Shown here piece by piece: positions 12,015-23,285 of a stretch of 64,000 bases of DNA (its first letter is position 1; the number at the start of each line of letters is the position of its first letter). The notes below the pieces were generated by a model, which ran no database searches, was not told where the DNA came from, and saw only the letters and a list, made by a program, of their open reading frames with translations. The translations under genes were made by a program, and so were the position numbers. The DNA is from Henricia sp. BOLD:AAB3569. Its lineage: Eukaryota > Echinodermata > Asteroidea > Spinulosida > Echinasteridae. The stretch is taken from positions 186,001-250,000 of the forward strand of contig JBBELK010000566.1 of NCBI GenBank assembly GCA_037783545.1. Reading direction: 5' to 3'.

Positions 12015-13397
12015 TCAACGGCCGTACAAATGTACACCAGCGCGGCGCATGCGCAGGGTGTCCCAACAGCCACGGTTAGGGGAATAACCACGCAGCCGAG
12101 CTCCATTTTCCCTAAACTCTGAAATTTCTCCGTCATTTCCCAGCGAAAATCTGTCAATTTTGCATGACAAGTGCAGAATATATACAGTTTGGAGCATGCA
12201 AAATTTGAAGTTGGTTAGACAATTCCTTGATTTCCAAATTTGCCGGCATTTGGGACACGCTTTGACCTAATTCCCGTCACAATCTGGGGTGAGTCAACGG
12301 CCGTACAAATGTACACCAGCGCGGCGCATGCGCAGGGTGTCCCAGCAGCCACGGTTAGGGGAATAACCACGCAGCCGAGCTCCGTTTTCCCTAAACTCTG
12401 AAATTTCTCCGTCATTTCCCAGCGAAAATCTGTCAATTTTGCATGACAAGTGCGGAATATATACAGTTTGGAGCATGGAAAATTTGAAGTTGGTTGGAAA
12501 ATTCCTTGATTTCCAAATTTGCCGGCATTTGGGACACACTTTGACCTAATTCCCGTCACAATCTGGGGTGAGTCAACGGCCGTACAAATGTACACCAGCG
12601 CTGCGCAGGGTGTCCCAACAGCCACGGTTAGGGGAATAACCACGCAGCCGAGCTCCGTTTTCCCTAAACTCTGAAATTTCTCCGTCATTTCCTAGCGAAA
12701 ATCTGTCAATTTTGCATGACAAGTGCGGAATATATACAGTTTGGAGCATGCCAAATTTGAAGTTGGTTGGAAAATTCCTTGATTTCCAAATTTGCCGGCA
12801 TTTGGGACACACTTTGACCTAATTCCCGTCACAATCTGGGGTGAGTCAACGGCCGTACAAATGTACACCAGCGCGGCGCAGGGTGTCCCAACAGCCACGG
12901 TTAGGGGAATAACCACGCAGCCGAGCTCCGTTTTCCCTAAACTCTGAAATTTCTCCGTCATTTCCCAGCGAAAATCTGTCAATTTTGCATGACAAGTGCA
13001 GAATATATACAGTTTGGAGCATGCAAAATTTGAAGTTGGTTGGAAAATTCCTTGATTTCCAAATTTGCCGGCATTTGGGACACACTTTGACCTAATTCCC
13101 GTCACAATCTGGGGTGAGTCAACGGCCGTACAAATGTACACCAGCGCGGCGCATGCGCAGGGTGTCCCAACAGCCACGGTTAGGGGAATAACCACGCAGC
13201 CGAGCTCCGTTTTCCCTAAACTCTGAAATTTCTCCGTCATTTCCCAGCGAAAATCTGTCAATTTTGCATGACAAGTGCGGAATATATACAGTTTGGAGCA
13301 TGCAAAATTTGAAGTTGGTTGGAAAATTCCTTGATTTCCAAATTTGCCGGCATTTGGGACACACTTTGACCTAATTCCCGTCACAATCTGGGGTGAG
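12015..13397. repeat. 1383-bp pentamer HOR, copy 1
   Basis: Units at 12015, 12294, 12573, 12846 and 13119. Diagnostic variants: ctccattttcc near 12102, tgcagaat near 12172, ggttagacaatt near 12213, gacacgctttg near 12255, cccagcagcc near 12342, gcgctgcgcag near 12598, and a second tgcagaat in the 12846 unit. Copy 1 alone has catggaaaat and catgccaaat. Confidence 0.93.
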
Positions 13398-14780
13398 TCA
13401 ACGGCCGTACAAATGTACACCAGCGCGGCGCATGCGCAGGGTGTCCCAACAGCCACGGTTAGGGGAATAACCACGCAGCCGAGCTCCATTTTCCCTAAAC
13501 TCTGAAATTTCTCCGTCATTTCCCAGCGAAAATCTGTCAATTTTGCATGACAAGTGCAGAATATATACAGTTTGGAGCATGCAAAATTTGAAGTTGGTTA
13601 GAAAATTCCTTGATTTCCAAATTTGCCGGCATTTGGGACACGCTTTGACCTAATTCCCGTCACAATCTGGGGTGAGTCAACGGCCGTACAAATGTACACC
13701 AGCGCGGCGCATGCGCAGGGTGTCCCAGCAGCCACGGTTAGGGGAATAACCACGCAGCCGAGCTCCGTTTTCCCTAAACTCTGAAATTTCTCCGTCATTT
13801 CCCAGCGAAAATCTGTCAATTTTGCATGACAAGTGCGGAATATATACAGTTTGGAGCATGCAAAATTTGAAGTTGGTTGGAAAATTCCTTGATTTCCAAA
13901 TTTGCCGGCATTTGGGACACACTTTGACCTAATTCCCGTCACAATCTGGGGTGAGTCAACGGCCGTACAAATGTACACCAGCGCTGCGCAGGGTGTCCCA
14001 ACAGCCACGGTTAGGGGAATAACCACGCAGCCGAGCTCCGTTTTCCCTAAACTCTGAAATTTCTCCATCATTTCCTAGCGAAAATCTGTCAATTTTGCAT
14101 GACAAGTGCGGAATATATACAGTTTGGAGCATGCAAAATTTGAAGTTGGTTGGAAAATTCCTTGATTTCCAAATTTGCCGGCATTTGGGACACACTTTGA
14201 CCTAATTCCCGTCACAATCTGGGGTGAGTCAACGGCCGTACAAATGTACACCAGCGCGGCGCAGGGTGTCCCAACAGCCACGGTTAGGGGAATAACCACG
14301 CAGCCGAGCTCCGTTTTCCCTAAACTCTGAAATTTCTCCGTCATTTCCCAGCGAAAATCTGTCAATTTTGCATGACAAGTGCAGAATATATACAGTTTGG
14401 AGCATGCAAAATTTGAAGTTGGTTGGAAAATTCCTTGATTTCCAAATTTGCCGGCATTTGGGACACACTTTGACCTAATTCCCGTCACAATCTGGGGTGA
14501 GTCAACGGCCGTACAAATGTACACCAGCGCGGCGCATGCGCAGGGTGTCCCAACAGCCACGGTTAGGGGAATAACCACGCAGCCGAGCTCCGTTTTCCCT
14601 AAACTCTGAAATTTCTCCGTCATTTCCCAGCGAAAATCTGTCAATTTTGCATGACAAGTGCGGAATATATACAGTTTGGAGCATGCAAAATTTGAAGTTG
14701 GTTGGAAAATTCCTTGATTTCCAAATTTGCCGGCATTTGGGACACACTTTGACCTAATTCCCGTCACAATCTGGGGTGAG
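13398..14780. repeat. 1383-bp pentamer HOR, copy 2
   Basis: Units at 13398, 13677, 13956, 14229 and 14502 repeat all the diagnostic changes of the preceding copy exactly 1383 bp later (ctccattttcc, ggttaga, gacacgc, cccagcagcc, gcgctgcgcag, tgcagaat). Here ggttaga is followed by aaattcc instead of caattcc. Its last three units are at the same time the first units of the next, 1929-bp HOR, so amplifications overlap. Confidence 0.93.
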
Positions 14781-15884
14781 TCAACGGCCGTACAAATGTA
14801 CACCAGCGCTGCGCAGGGTGTCCCAACAGCCACGGTTAGGGGAATAACCACGCAGCCGAGCTCCGTTTTCCCTAAACTCTGAAATTTCTCCGTCATTTCC
14901 CAGCGAAAATCTGTCAATTTTGCATGACAAGTGCGGAATATATACAGTTTGGAGCATGCAAAATTTGAAGTTGGTTGGAAAATTCCTTGATTTCCAAATT
15001 TGCCGGCATTTGGGACACACTTTGACCTAATTCCCGTCACAATCTGGGGTGAGTCAACGGCCGTACAAATGTACACCAGCGCGGCGCATGCGCAGGGTGT
15101 CCCAACAGCCACGGTTAAGGGAATAACCACGCAGCCGAGCTCCGTTTTCCCTAAACTCTGAAATTTCTCCGTCATTTCCTAGCGAAAATCTGTCAATTTT
15201 GCATGACAAGTGCGGAATATATACAGTTTGGAGCATGCAAAATTTGAAGTTGGTTGGAAAATTCCTTGATTTCGAAATTTGCCGGCATTTGGGACACACT
15301 TTGACCTAATTCCCGTCACAATCTGGGGTGAGTCAACGGCCGTACAAATGTACACCAGCGCTGCGCAGGGTGTCCCAACAGCCACGGTTAGGGGAATAAC
15401 CACGCAGCCGAGCTCCGTTTTCCCTAAACTCTGAAATTTCTCCGTCATTTCCCAGCGAAAATCTGTCAATTTTGCATGACAAGTGCGGAATATATACAGT
15501 TTGGAGCATGCAAAATTTGAAGTTGGTTGGAAAATTCCTTGATTTCCAAATTTGCCGGCATTTGGGACACACTTTGACCTAATTCCCGTCACAATCTGGG
15601 GTGAGTCAACGGCCGTACAAATGTACACCAGCGCGGCGCATGCGCAGGGTGTCCCAACAGCCACGGTTAAGAGAATAACCACGCAGCCGAGCTCCGTTTT
15701 CCCTAAACTCTGAAATTTCTCCGTCATTTCCTAGCGAAAATCTGTCAATTTTGCATGACAAGTGCGGAATATATACAGTTTGGAGCATGCAAAATTTGAA
15801 GTTGGTTGGAAAATTCCTTGATTTCCAAATTTGCCGGCATTTGGGACACACTTTGACCTAATTCCCGTCACAATCTGGGGTGAG
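13956..15884. repeat. 1929-bp heptamer HOR, copy 1
   Basis: Units at 13956, 14229, 14502, 14781, 15054, 15333 and 15606. Diagnostic variants: ctccatcattt near 14062, tgcagaat in the 14229 unit, gcgctgcgcag in 13956, 14781 and 15333, gatttcgaaat near 15270, and ttaagagaata near 15667. Confidence 0.94.
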
Positions 15885-17813
15885 TCAACGGCCGTACAAA
15901 TGTACACCAGCGCTGCGCAGGGTGTCCCAACAGCCACGGTTAGGGGAATAACCACGCAGCCGAGCTCCGTTTTCCCTAAACTCTGAAATTTCTCCATCAT
16001 TTCCTAGCGAAAATCTGTCAATTTTGCATGACAAGTGCGGAATATATACAGTTTGGAGCATGCAAAATTTGAAGTTGGTTGGAAAATTCCTTGATTTCCA
16101 AATTTGCCGGCATTTGGGACACACTTTGACCTAATTCCCGTCACAATCTGGGGTGAGTCAACGGCCGTACAAATGTACACCAGCGCGGCGCAGGGTGTCC
16201 CAACAGCCACGGTTAGGGGAATAACCACGCAGCCGAGCTCCGTTTTCCCTAAACTCTGAAATTTCTCCGTCATTTCCCAGCGAAAATCTGTCAATTTTGC
16301 ATGACAAGTGCAGAATATATACAGTTTGGAGCATGCAAAATTTGAAGTTGGTTGGAAAATTCCTTGATTTCCAAATTTGCCGGCATTTGGGACACACTTT
16401 GACCTAATTCCCGTCACAATCTGGGGTGAGTCAACGGCCGTACAAATGTACACCAGCGCGGCGCATGCGCAGGGTGTCCCAACAGCCACGGTTAGGGGAA
16501 TAACCACGCAGCCGAGCTCCGTTTTCCCTAAACTCTGAAATTTCTCCGTCATTTCCCAGCGAAAATCTGTCAATTTTGCATGACAAGTGCGGAATATATA
16601 CAGTTTGGAGCATGCAAAATTTGAAGTTGGTTGGAAAATTCCTTGATTTCCAAATTTGCCGGCATTTGGGACACACTTTGACCTAATTCCCGTCACAATC
16701 TGGGGTGAGTCAACGGCCGTACAAATGTACACCAGCGCTGCGCAGGGTGTCCCAACAGCCACGGTTAGGGGAATAACCACGCAGCCGAGCTCCGTTTTCC
16801 CTAAACTCTGAAATTTCTCCGTCATTTCCCAGCGAAAATCTGTCAATTTTGCATGACAAGTGCGGAATATATACAGTTTGGAGCATGCAAAATTTGAAGT
16901 TGGTTGGAAAATTCCTTGATTTCCAAATTTGCCGGCATTTGGGACACACTTTGACCTAATTCCCGTCACAATCTGGGGTGAGTCAACGGCCGTACAAATG
17001 TACACCAGCGCGGCGCATGCGCAGGGTGTCCCAACAGCCACGGTTAAGGGAATAACCACGCAGCCGAGCTCCGTTTTCCCTAAACTCTGAAATTTCTCCG
17101 TCATTTCCTAGCGAAAATCTGTCAATTTTGCATGACAAGTGCGGAATATATACAGTTTGGAGCATGCAAAATTTGAAGTTGGTTGGAAAATTCCTTGATT
17201 TCGAAATTTGCCGGCATTTGGGACACACTTTGACCTAATTCCCGTCACAATCTGGGGTGAGTCAACGGCCGTACAAATGTACACCAGCGCTGCGCAGGGT
17301 GTCCCAACAGCCACGGTTAGGGGAATAACCACGCAGCCGAGCTCCGTTTTCCCTAAACTCTGAAATTTCTCCGTCATTTCCCAGCGAAAATCTGTCAATT
17401 TTGCATGACAAGTGCGGAATATATACAGTTTGGAGCATGCAAAATTTGAAGTTGGTTGGAAAATTCCTTGATTTCCAAATTTGCCGGCATTTGGGACACA
17501 CTTTGACCTAATTCCCGTCACAATCTGGGGTGAGTCAACGGCCGTACAAATGTACACCAGCGCGGCGCATGCGCAGGGTGTCCCAACAGCCACGGTTAAG
17601 AGAATAACCACGCAGCCGAGCTCCGTTTTCCCTAAACTCTGAAATTTCTCCGTCATTTCCTAGCGAAAATCTGTCAATTTTGCATGACAAGTGCGGAATA
17701 TATACAGTTTGGAGCATGCAAAATTTGAAGTTGGTTGGAAAATTCCTTGATTTCCAAATTTGCCGGCATTTGGGACACACTTTGACCTAATTCCCGTCAC
17801 AATCTGGGGTGAG
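15885..17813. repeat. 1929-bp heptamer HOR, copy 2
   Basis: Units at 15885, 16158, 16431, 16710, 16983, 17262 and 17535 repeat the diagnostic variants exactly 1929 bp after copy 1, including ctccatcattt, gatttcgaaat and ttaagagaata. I saw no private difference between the two copies, so this is among the youngest duplications in the window. Confidence 0.94.
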
Positions 17814-18359
17814 TCAACGGCCGTACAAATGTACACCAGCGCGGCGCAGAGTGTCCCAACAGCCACGGTTAGGGGAATAACCACGCAGCCGAGCTCCGTT
17901 TACCCTAAACTCTGAAATTTCTCCGTCATTTCCCAGCGAAAATCTGTCAATTTTACATGACAAGTGCGGAATATATACAGTTTGGAGCATGCACAATTTG
18001 AAGTTGGTTGGAAAATTCCTTGATTTCCAAATTTGCCGGCATTTGGGACACACTTTGACCTAATTCCCGTCACAATCTGGGGTGAGTCAACGGCCGTACA
18101 AATGTACACCAGCGCGGCGCAGGGTGTCCCAACAGCCACGGTTAGGGGAATAACCACGCAGCCGAGCTCCGTTTTCCCTAAACTCTGAAATTTCTCCGTC
18201 ATTTCCCAGCGAAAATCTGTCAATTGTGCATGACAAGTGCGGAATATATACAGTTTGGAGCATGCAAAATTTGAAGTTGGTTGGAAAATTCCTTGATTTC
18301 CAAATTTGCCGGCATTTGGGACACACTTTGACCTAATTTCCGTCACAATCTGGGGTGAG
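17814..18359. repeat. P-Q dimer module, first occurrence
   Basis: P (17814, short) has gcgcagagtg, tccgtttacccta, tttacatgac and gcacaattt. Q (18087, short) has caattgtgcatg. The same ordered pair occurs at 23599/23872, 28013/28286 and 45665/45938, and P alone at 48704. Later P copies also have caacagccg, tcaaaatttgcc or related changes that this one lacks, so it may be the less derived form. Confidence 0.88.
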
Positions 18360-18632
18360 TCAACGGCCGTACAAATGTACACCAGCGCGGCGCAGGGTTT
18401 CCCAACAGCCACGGTTAGGGGAATAACCACGCAGCCGAGCTCCGTTTTCCCTAAACTCTGAAATTTCTCCGTCATTTCCCAGCGAAAATCTGTCAATTTT
18501 GCATGACAAGTGCGGAATATATACAGTTTGGAGCATGCACAATTTGAAGTTGGTTGGAAAATTCCTTGATTTCCAAATTTGCCGGCATTTGGGACACACT
18601 TTGACCTAATTCCCGTGACAATCTGGGGTGAG
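18360..18632. repeat. Short unit linking P-Q to the octamer
   Basis: A single short unit with gcagggtttccc near 18395, gcacaattt near 18537 and cccgtgacaatc near 18615. The gggtttccc mark is shared with the ggacaaatg/acaagcg units at 19185, 20567 and 21392. Confidence 0.85.
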
Positions 18633-20839
18633 TCAACGGCCGTACAAATGTACACCAGCGCGGCGCAGGGTGTCCCAACAGCCACGGTTAAGGGAATAAC
18701 CACGCAGCCGAGCTCCGTTTTCCCTAAACTCTGAAATTTCTCCGTCATTTCCTAGCGAAAATCTGTCAATTTTGCATGACAAGTGCGGAATATATACAGT
18801 TTGGAGCATGCAAAATTTGAAGTTGGTTGGAAAATTCCTTGATTTCCAAATTTTCCGGCATTTGGGACACACTTTGACCTAATTCCCGTCACAATCTGGG
18901 GTGAGTCAACGGCCGTACAAATGTACACCAGCGCGGCGCATGCGCAGGGTGTCCCAACAGCCACGGTTAGGGGAATAACCACGCAGCCGAGCTCCGTTTT
19001 CCCTAAACTCTGAAATTTCTCCGTCATTTCCCAGCGAAAATCTGTCAATTTTGCATGACAAGTGCGGAATATATACAGTTTGGAGCATGCAAAATTTGAA
19101 GTTGGTTGGAAAATTCCTTGATTTCCAAATTTGCCGGCATTTGGGACACACTTTGACCTAATTCCCGTCACAATCTGGCGTGAATCAACGGCCGGACAAA
19201 TGTACACAAGCGCGGCGCAGGGTTTCCCAACAGCCACGGTTAGGGGAATAACCACGCAGCCGAGCTCCGTTTTCCCTAAACTCTGAAATTTCTCCGTCAT
19301 TTCCCAGCGAAAATCTGTCAATTTTGCATGACAAGTGCGGAATATATACAGTTTGGAGCATGCAAAATTTGAAGTTGGTTGGAAGATTCCTTGATTTCCA
19401 AATTTGCCGGCATTTGGGACACACTTTGACCTAATTCCCGTCACAATCTGGGGTGAGTCAACGGCCGTACAAATGTACACCAGCGCGGCGCAGGGTGTCC
19501 CAACAGCCACGGTTAGGGGAATAACCACGCAGCCGAGCTCCGTTTTCCCTAAACTCTGAAATTTATCCGTCATTTCCCAGCGAAAATCTGTCAATTTTGC
19601 ATGACAAGTGCGGAATATATACAGTTTGGAGCATGCAAAATTTGAAGTTGGTTGGAAAATTCCTTGATTTCCAAATTTGCCGGCATTTGGGACACACTTT
19701 GACCTAATTCCCGTCACAATCTGGGGTGAGTCAACGGCCGTACAAATGTCACCAGCGCGGCGCATGCGCAGGGTGTCCCAACAGCCACGGTTAGGGGAAT
19801 AACCACGCAGCCGAGCTCCGTTTTCCCTAAACTCTGAAATTTCTCCGTCATTTCTCAGCGAAAATCTGTCAATTTTGCATGACAAGTGCGGAATATATAC
19901 AGTTTGGAGCATGCAAAATTTGAAGTTAGTTGGAAAATTCCTTGATTTCCAAATTTGCCGGCATTTGGGACACACTTTGACCTAATTCCCGTCACAATCT
20001 GGGGTGAGTCAACGGCCGTACAAATGTACACCAGCGCGGCGCATGCGCAGGGTGTCCCAACAGCCACGGTTAGAGGAATAACCACGCAGCCGAGCTCCGT
20101 TTTCCCTAAACTCTGAAATTTCTCCGTCATTTCCCAGCGAAAATCTGTCAATTTTGCATGACAAGTGCGGAATATATACAGTTTGGAGCATGCAAAATTT
20201 GAAGTTGGTTGGAAAATTCCTTGATTTCCAAATTTGCCGGCATTTGGGACACACTTTGACCTAATTTCCGTCACAATCTGGGGTGAGTCAACGGCGGTAC
20301 AAATGTACACCAGCGCGGCGCATGCGCAGGGTGTCCCAACAGCCACGGTTAGGGGAATAACCACGCAGCCGAGCTCCGTTTTCCCTAAACTCTGAAATTT
20401 CTCCGTCATTTCCCAGCGAAAATCTGTCAATTTTGCATGACAAGTGCGTAATATATACAGTTTGGAGCATGCAAAATTTGAAGTTGGTTGGAAAATTCCT
20501 TGATTTCCAAATTTGCCGGCATTTGGGACACACTTTGACCTAATTCCCGTCACAATCTGGGGTGAGTCAACGGCCGGACAAATGTACACAAGCGCGGCGC
20601 AGGGTTTCCCAACAGCCACGGTTAGGGGAATAACCACGCAGCCGAGCTCCGTTTTCCCTAAACTCTGAAATTTCTCCGTCATTTCCCAGCGAAAATCTGT
20701 CAATTTTGCATGACAAGTGCGGAATATATACAGTTTGGAGCATGCACAATTTGAAGTTGGTTGGAAAATTCCTTGATTTCCGAATTTGCCGGCATTTGGG
20801 ACACACTTTGACCTAATTCCCGTCACAATCTGGGGTGAG
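18633..20839. repeat. 2207-bp octamer HOR, copy 1
   Basis: Units at 18633, 18906, 19185, 19458, 19731, 20009, 20288 and 20567. Marks: tcctagcg near 18752 and aattttccgg near 18850; cggacaaatg with acaagcgcg and gggtttccc, then ggaagattcc (19185); aaatttatccg (19458); aaatgtcacc with a 1-bp loss at 19749/19750, then tttctcagcg and aagttagttgg (19731); ttagaggaat (20009). Units 20288 and 20567 carry private changes (cggcggtac, tgcgtaat, ttccgaattt). Confidence 0.92.
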
Positions 20840-23046
20840 TCAACGGCCGTACAAATGTACACCAGCGCGGCGCAGGGTGTCCCAACAGCCACGGTTAAGG
20901 GAATAACCACGCAGCCGAGCTCCGTTTTCCCTAAACTCTGAAATTTCTCCGTCATTTCCTAGCGAAAATCTGTCAATTTTGCATGACAAGTGCGGAATAT
21001 ATACAGTTTGGAGCATGCAAAATTTGAAGTTGGTTGGAAAATTCCTTGATTTCCAAATTTTCCGGCATTTGGGACACACTTTGACCTAATTCCCGTCACA
21101 ATCTGGGGTGAGTCAACGGGCGTACAAATGTACACCAGCGCGGCGCATGCGCAGGGTGTCCCAACAGCCACGGTTAGGGGAATAACCACGCAGCCGAGCT
21201 CCGTTTTCCCTAAACTCTGAAATTTCTCCGTCATTTCCCAGCGAAAATCTGTCAATTTTGCATGACAAGTGCGGAATATATACAGTTTGGAGCATGCAAA
21301 ATTTGAAGTTGGTTGGAAAATTCCTTGATTTCCAAATTTGCCGGCATTTGGGACACACTTTGACCTAATTCCCGTCACAATCTGGCGTGAGTCAACGGCC
21401 GGACAAATGTACACAAGCGCGGCGCAGGGTTTCCCAACAGCCACGGTTAGGGGAATAACCACGCAGCCGAGCTCCGTTTTCCCTAAACTCTGAAATTTCT
21501 CCGTCATTTCCCAGCGAAAATCTGTCAATTTTGCATGACAAGTGCGGAATATATACAGTTTGGAGCATGCAAAATTTGAAGTTGGTTGGAAGATTCCTTG
21601 ATTTCCAAATTTGCCGGCATTTGGGACACACTTTGACCTAATTCCCGTCACAATCTGGGGTGAGTCAACGGCCGTACAAATGTACACCAGCGCGGCGCAG
21701 GGTGTCCCAACAGCCACGGTTAGGGGAATAACCACGCAGCCGAGCTCCGTTTTCCCTAAACTCTGAAATTTATCCGTCATTTCCCAGCGAAAATCTGTCA
21801 ATTTTGCATGACAAGTGCGGAATATATACAGTTTGGAGCATGCAAAATTTGAAGTTGGTTGGAAAATTCCTTGATTTCCAAATTTGCCGGCATTTGGGAC
21901 ACACTTTGACCTAATTCCCGTCACAATCTGGGGTGAGTCAACGGCCGTACAAATGTCACCAGCGCGGCGCATGCGCAGGGTGTCCCAACAGCCACGGTTT
22001 GGGGAATAACCACGCAGCCGAGCTCCGTTTTCCCTAAACTCTGAAATTTCTCCGTCATTTCTCAGCGAAAATCTGTCAATTTTGCATGACAAGTGCGGAA
22101 TATATACAGTTTGGAGCATGCAAAATTTGAAGTTAGTTGGAAAATTCCTTGATTTCCAAATTTGCCGGCATTTGGGACACACTTTGACCTAATTCCCGTC
22201 ACAATCTGGGGTGAGTCAACGGCCGTACAAATGTACACCAGCGCGGCGCATGCGCAGGGTGTCCCAACAGCCACGGTTAGAGGAATAACCACGCAGCCGA
22301 GCTCCGTTTTCCCTAAACTCTGAAATTTCTCCGTCATTTCCCAGCGAAAATCTGTCAATTTTGCATGACAAGTGCGGAATATATACAGTTTGGAGCATGC
22401 AAAATTTGAAGTTGGTTGGAAAATTCCTTGATTTCCAAATTTGCCGGCATTTGGGACACACTTTGACCTAATTCCCGTCACAATCTGGGGTGAGTCAACG
22501 GCCGTACAAATGTACACCAGCGCGGCGCATGCGCAGGGTGTCCCAACAGCCACGGTTAGGGGAATAACCACGCAGCCGAGCTCCGTTTTCCCTAAACTCT
22601 GAAATTTCTCCGTCATTTCCCAGCGAAAATCTGTCAATTTTGCATGACAAGTGCGAAATATATACAGTTTGGAGCATGCAAAATTTGAAGTTGGTTGGAA
22701 AATTCCTTGATTTCCAAATTTGCCGGCATTTGGGACACACTTTGACCTAATTCCCGTCACAATCTGGGGTGAGTCAACGGCCGTACAAATGTACACCAGC
22801 GCGGCGCAGGGTGTCCCAACAGCCACGGTTAGGGGAATAACCACGCAGCCGAGCTCCGTTTTCCCTAAACTCTGAAATTTCTCCGTCATTTCCCAGCGAA
22901 AATCTGTCAATTTTGCATGACAAGTGCGGAATACATACAGTTTGGAGCATGCAAATTTTGAAGTTGGTTGGAAAATTCCTTGATTTCCAAATTTGCCGGC
23001 ATTTGGGACACACTTTGACCTAATTCCCGTCACAATCTGGGGTGAG
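20840..23046. repeat. 2207-bp octamer HOR, copy 2
   Basis: Units at 20840 to 22774 match copy 1 through the first six units at an offset of 2207 bp, including tcctagcg, aattttccgg, cggacaaatg, ggaagattcc, aaatttatccg, aaatgtcacc, tttctcagcg and ttagaggaat. The last two units diverge: 22495 has tgcgaaat and 22774 has atacatacag and catgcaaattttg. Apart from one isolated unit at 39034, this copy holds the last tcctagcg unit of the array. Confidence 0.91.
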
Positions 23047-23049
23047 TCA
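23043..23049. promoter_or_regulatory. TGAGTCA heptamer (AP-1/TRE-like), one per unit
   Basis: This example in the reference unit matches the AP-1/TRE consensus TGAGTCA exactly. Almost all units carry it. Visible exceptions are tgaatca at landmarks 19185, 38762 and 42077, tgattca at 31604 and 36287, and gggtca at 54781 and 55606. The motif match is seen in the sequence; binding by a bZIP factor is only a possibility. The base before the heptamer varies (gggg or ggtt forms) without touching it. Confidence 0.4.
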
Positions 23050-23076
23050 ACGGCCGTACAAATGTACACCAGCGCG

Positions 23077-23086
23077 GCGCATGCGC
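23077..23086. promoter_or_regulatory. GCGCATGCGC palindrome, NRF-1-core-like, long units only
   Basis: A perfect 10-bp palindrome formed by the direct repeat gcgca-t-gcgca. It is the core of the known NRF-1 site (YGCGCAYGCGCR); the flanks here give one outer mismatch on either strand (g before the core, a after it). It exists only in the long units, because the 6-bp deletion that makes a short unit removes half of it. Function is not shown; the motif presence and its link to unit length are directly visible. Confidence 0.4.
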
Positions 23087-23187
23087 AGGGTGTCCCAACA
23101 GCCACGGTTAGGGGAATAACCACGCAGCCGAGCTCCGTTTTCCCTAAACTCTGAAATTTCTCCGTCATTTCCCAGCGAAAATCTGTC

Positions 23188-23237
23188 AATTTTGCATGAC
23201 AAGTGCGGAATATATACAGTTTGGAGCATGCAAAATT
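23188..23237. repeat. 11-bp inverted repeat around a TATATA loop
   Basis: The left arm AATTTTGCATG (23188-23198) and the right arm CATGCAAAATT (23227-23237) are perfect reverse complements, separated by 28 nt that contain gtgcggaatatatacag. It could form a hairpin or cruciform. Both arms vary between units, usually one arm at a time, so pairing is not obviously maintained within a unit. Still, two of the arm variants are mirror images of each other (see findings). Confidence 0.75.
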
Positions 23238-23246
23238 TGAAGTTGG

Positions 23247-23285
23247 TTGGAAAATTCCTTGATTTCCAAATTTGCCGGCATTTGG
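23247..23285. repeat. Two overlapping short inverted repeats
   Basis: TTGGAAA (23247-23253) pairs with TTTCCAA (23263-23269) across 9 nt. CCAAAT (23266-23271) pairs with ATTTGG (23280-23285) across TTGCCGGC. The two hairpins share bases 23266-23269, so they are mutually exclusive. Variants such as ggttgg to ggtttg, ggaaaa to ggaaga or ggacaa, and gccgg to ttccgg or gtcgg occur here. Confidence 0.55.

Noticed and set aside
18752-19975. Apparent fusion proteins that join the two minus frames (also at 20959, 23811, 25094, 39159, 40400, 42132 and 43157)
   Set aside because: The joins are made by the 1-bp loss in aaatgtcacc; they are frameshifts spread by HOR duplication, not gene fusions.
23209-23217. 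AATATATAC as a TATA box
   Set aside because: It lies in the loop of the inverted repeat and varies (gaatatacag, ggaaaatatac, aatataaaca, atataaagt), and nothing nearby defines a transcription start.
23188-23237. A selected RNA hairpin in each unit
   Set aside because: Arm variants inside a unit are usually not compensated by the other arm, so pairing within the unit is not kept. The mirror-matched variants in neighbouring units are better explained by templated mutation.
23249-23258. GGAAAATTCC as an NF-kB-like site
   Set aside because: It fits only the loose GGRRNNYYCC pattern, not the stronger GGGRNNYYCC form, and it varies freely between units (ggaagattcc, ggacaattcc, gggaaattcc).
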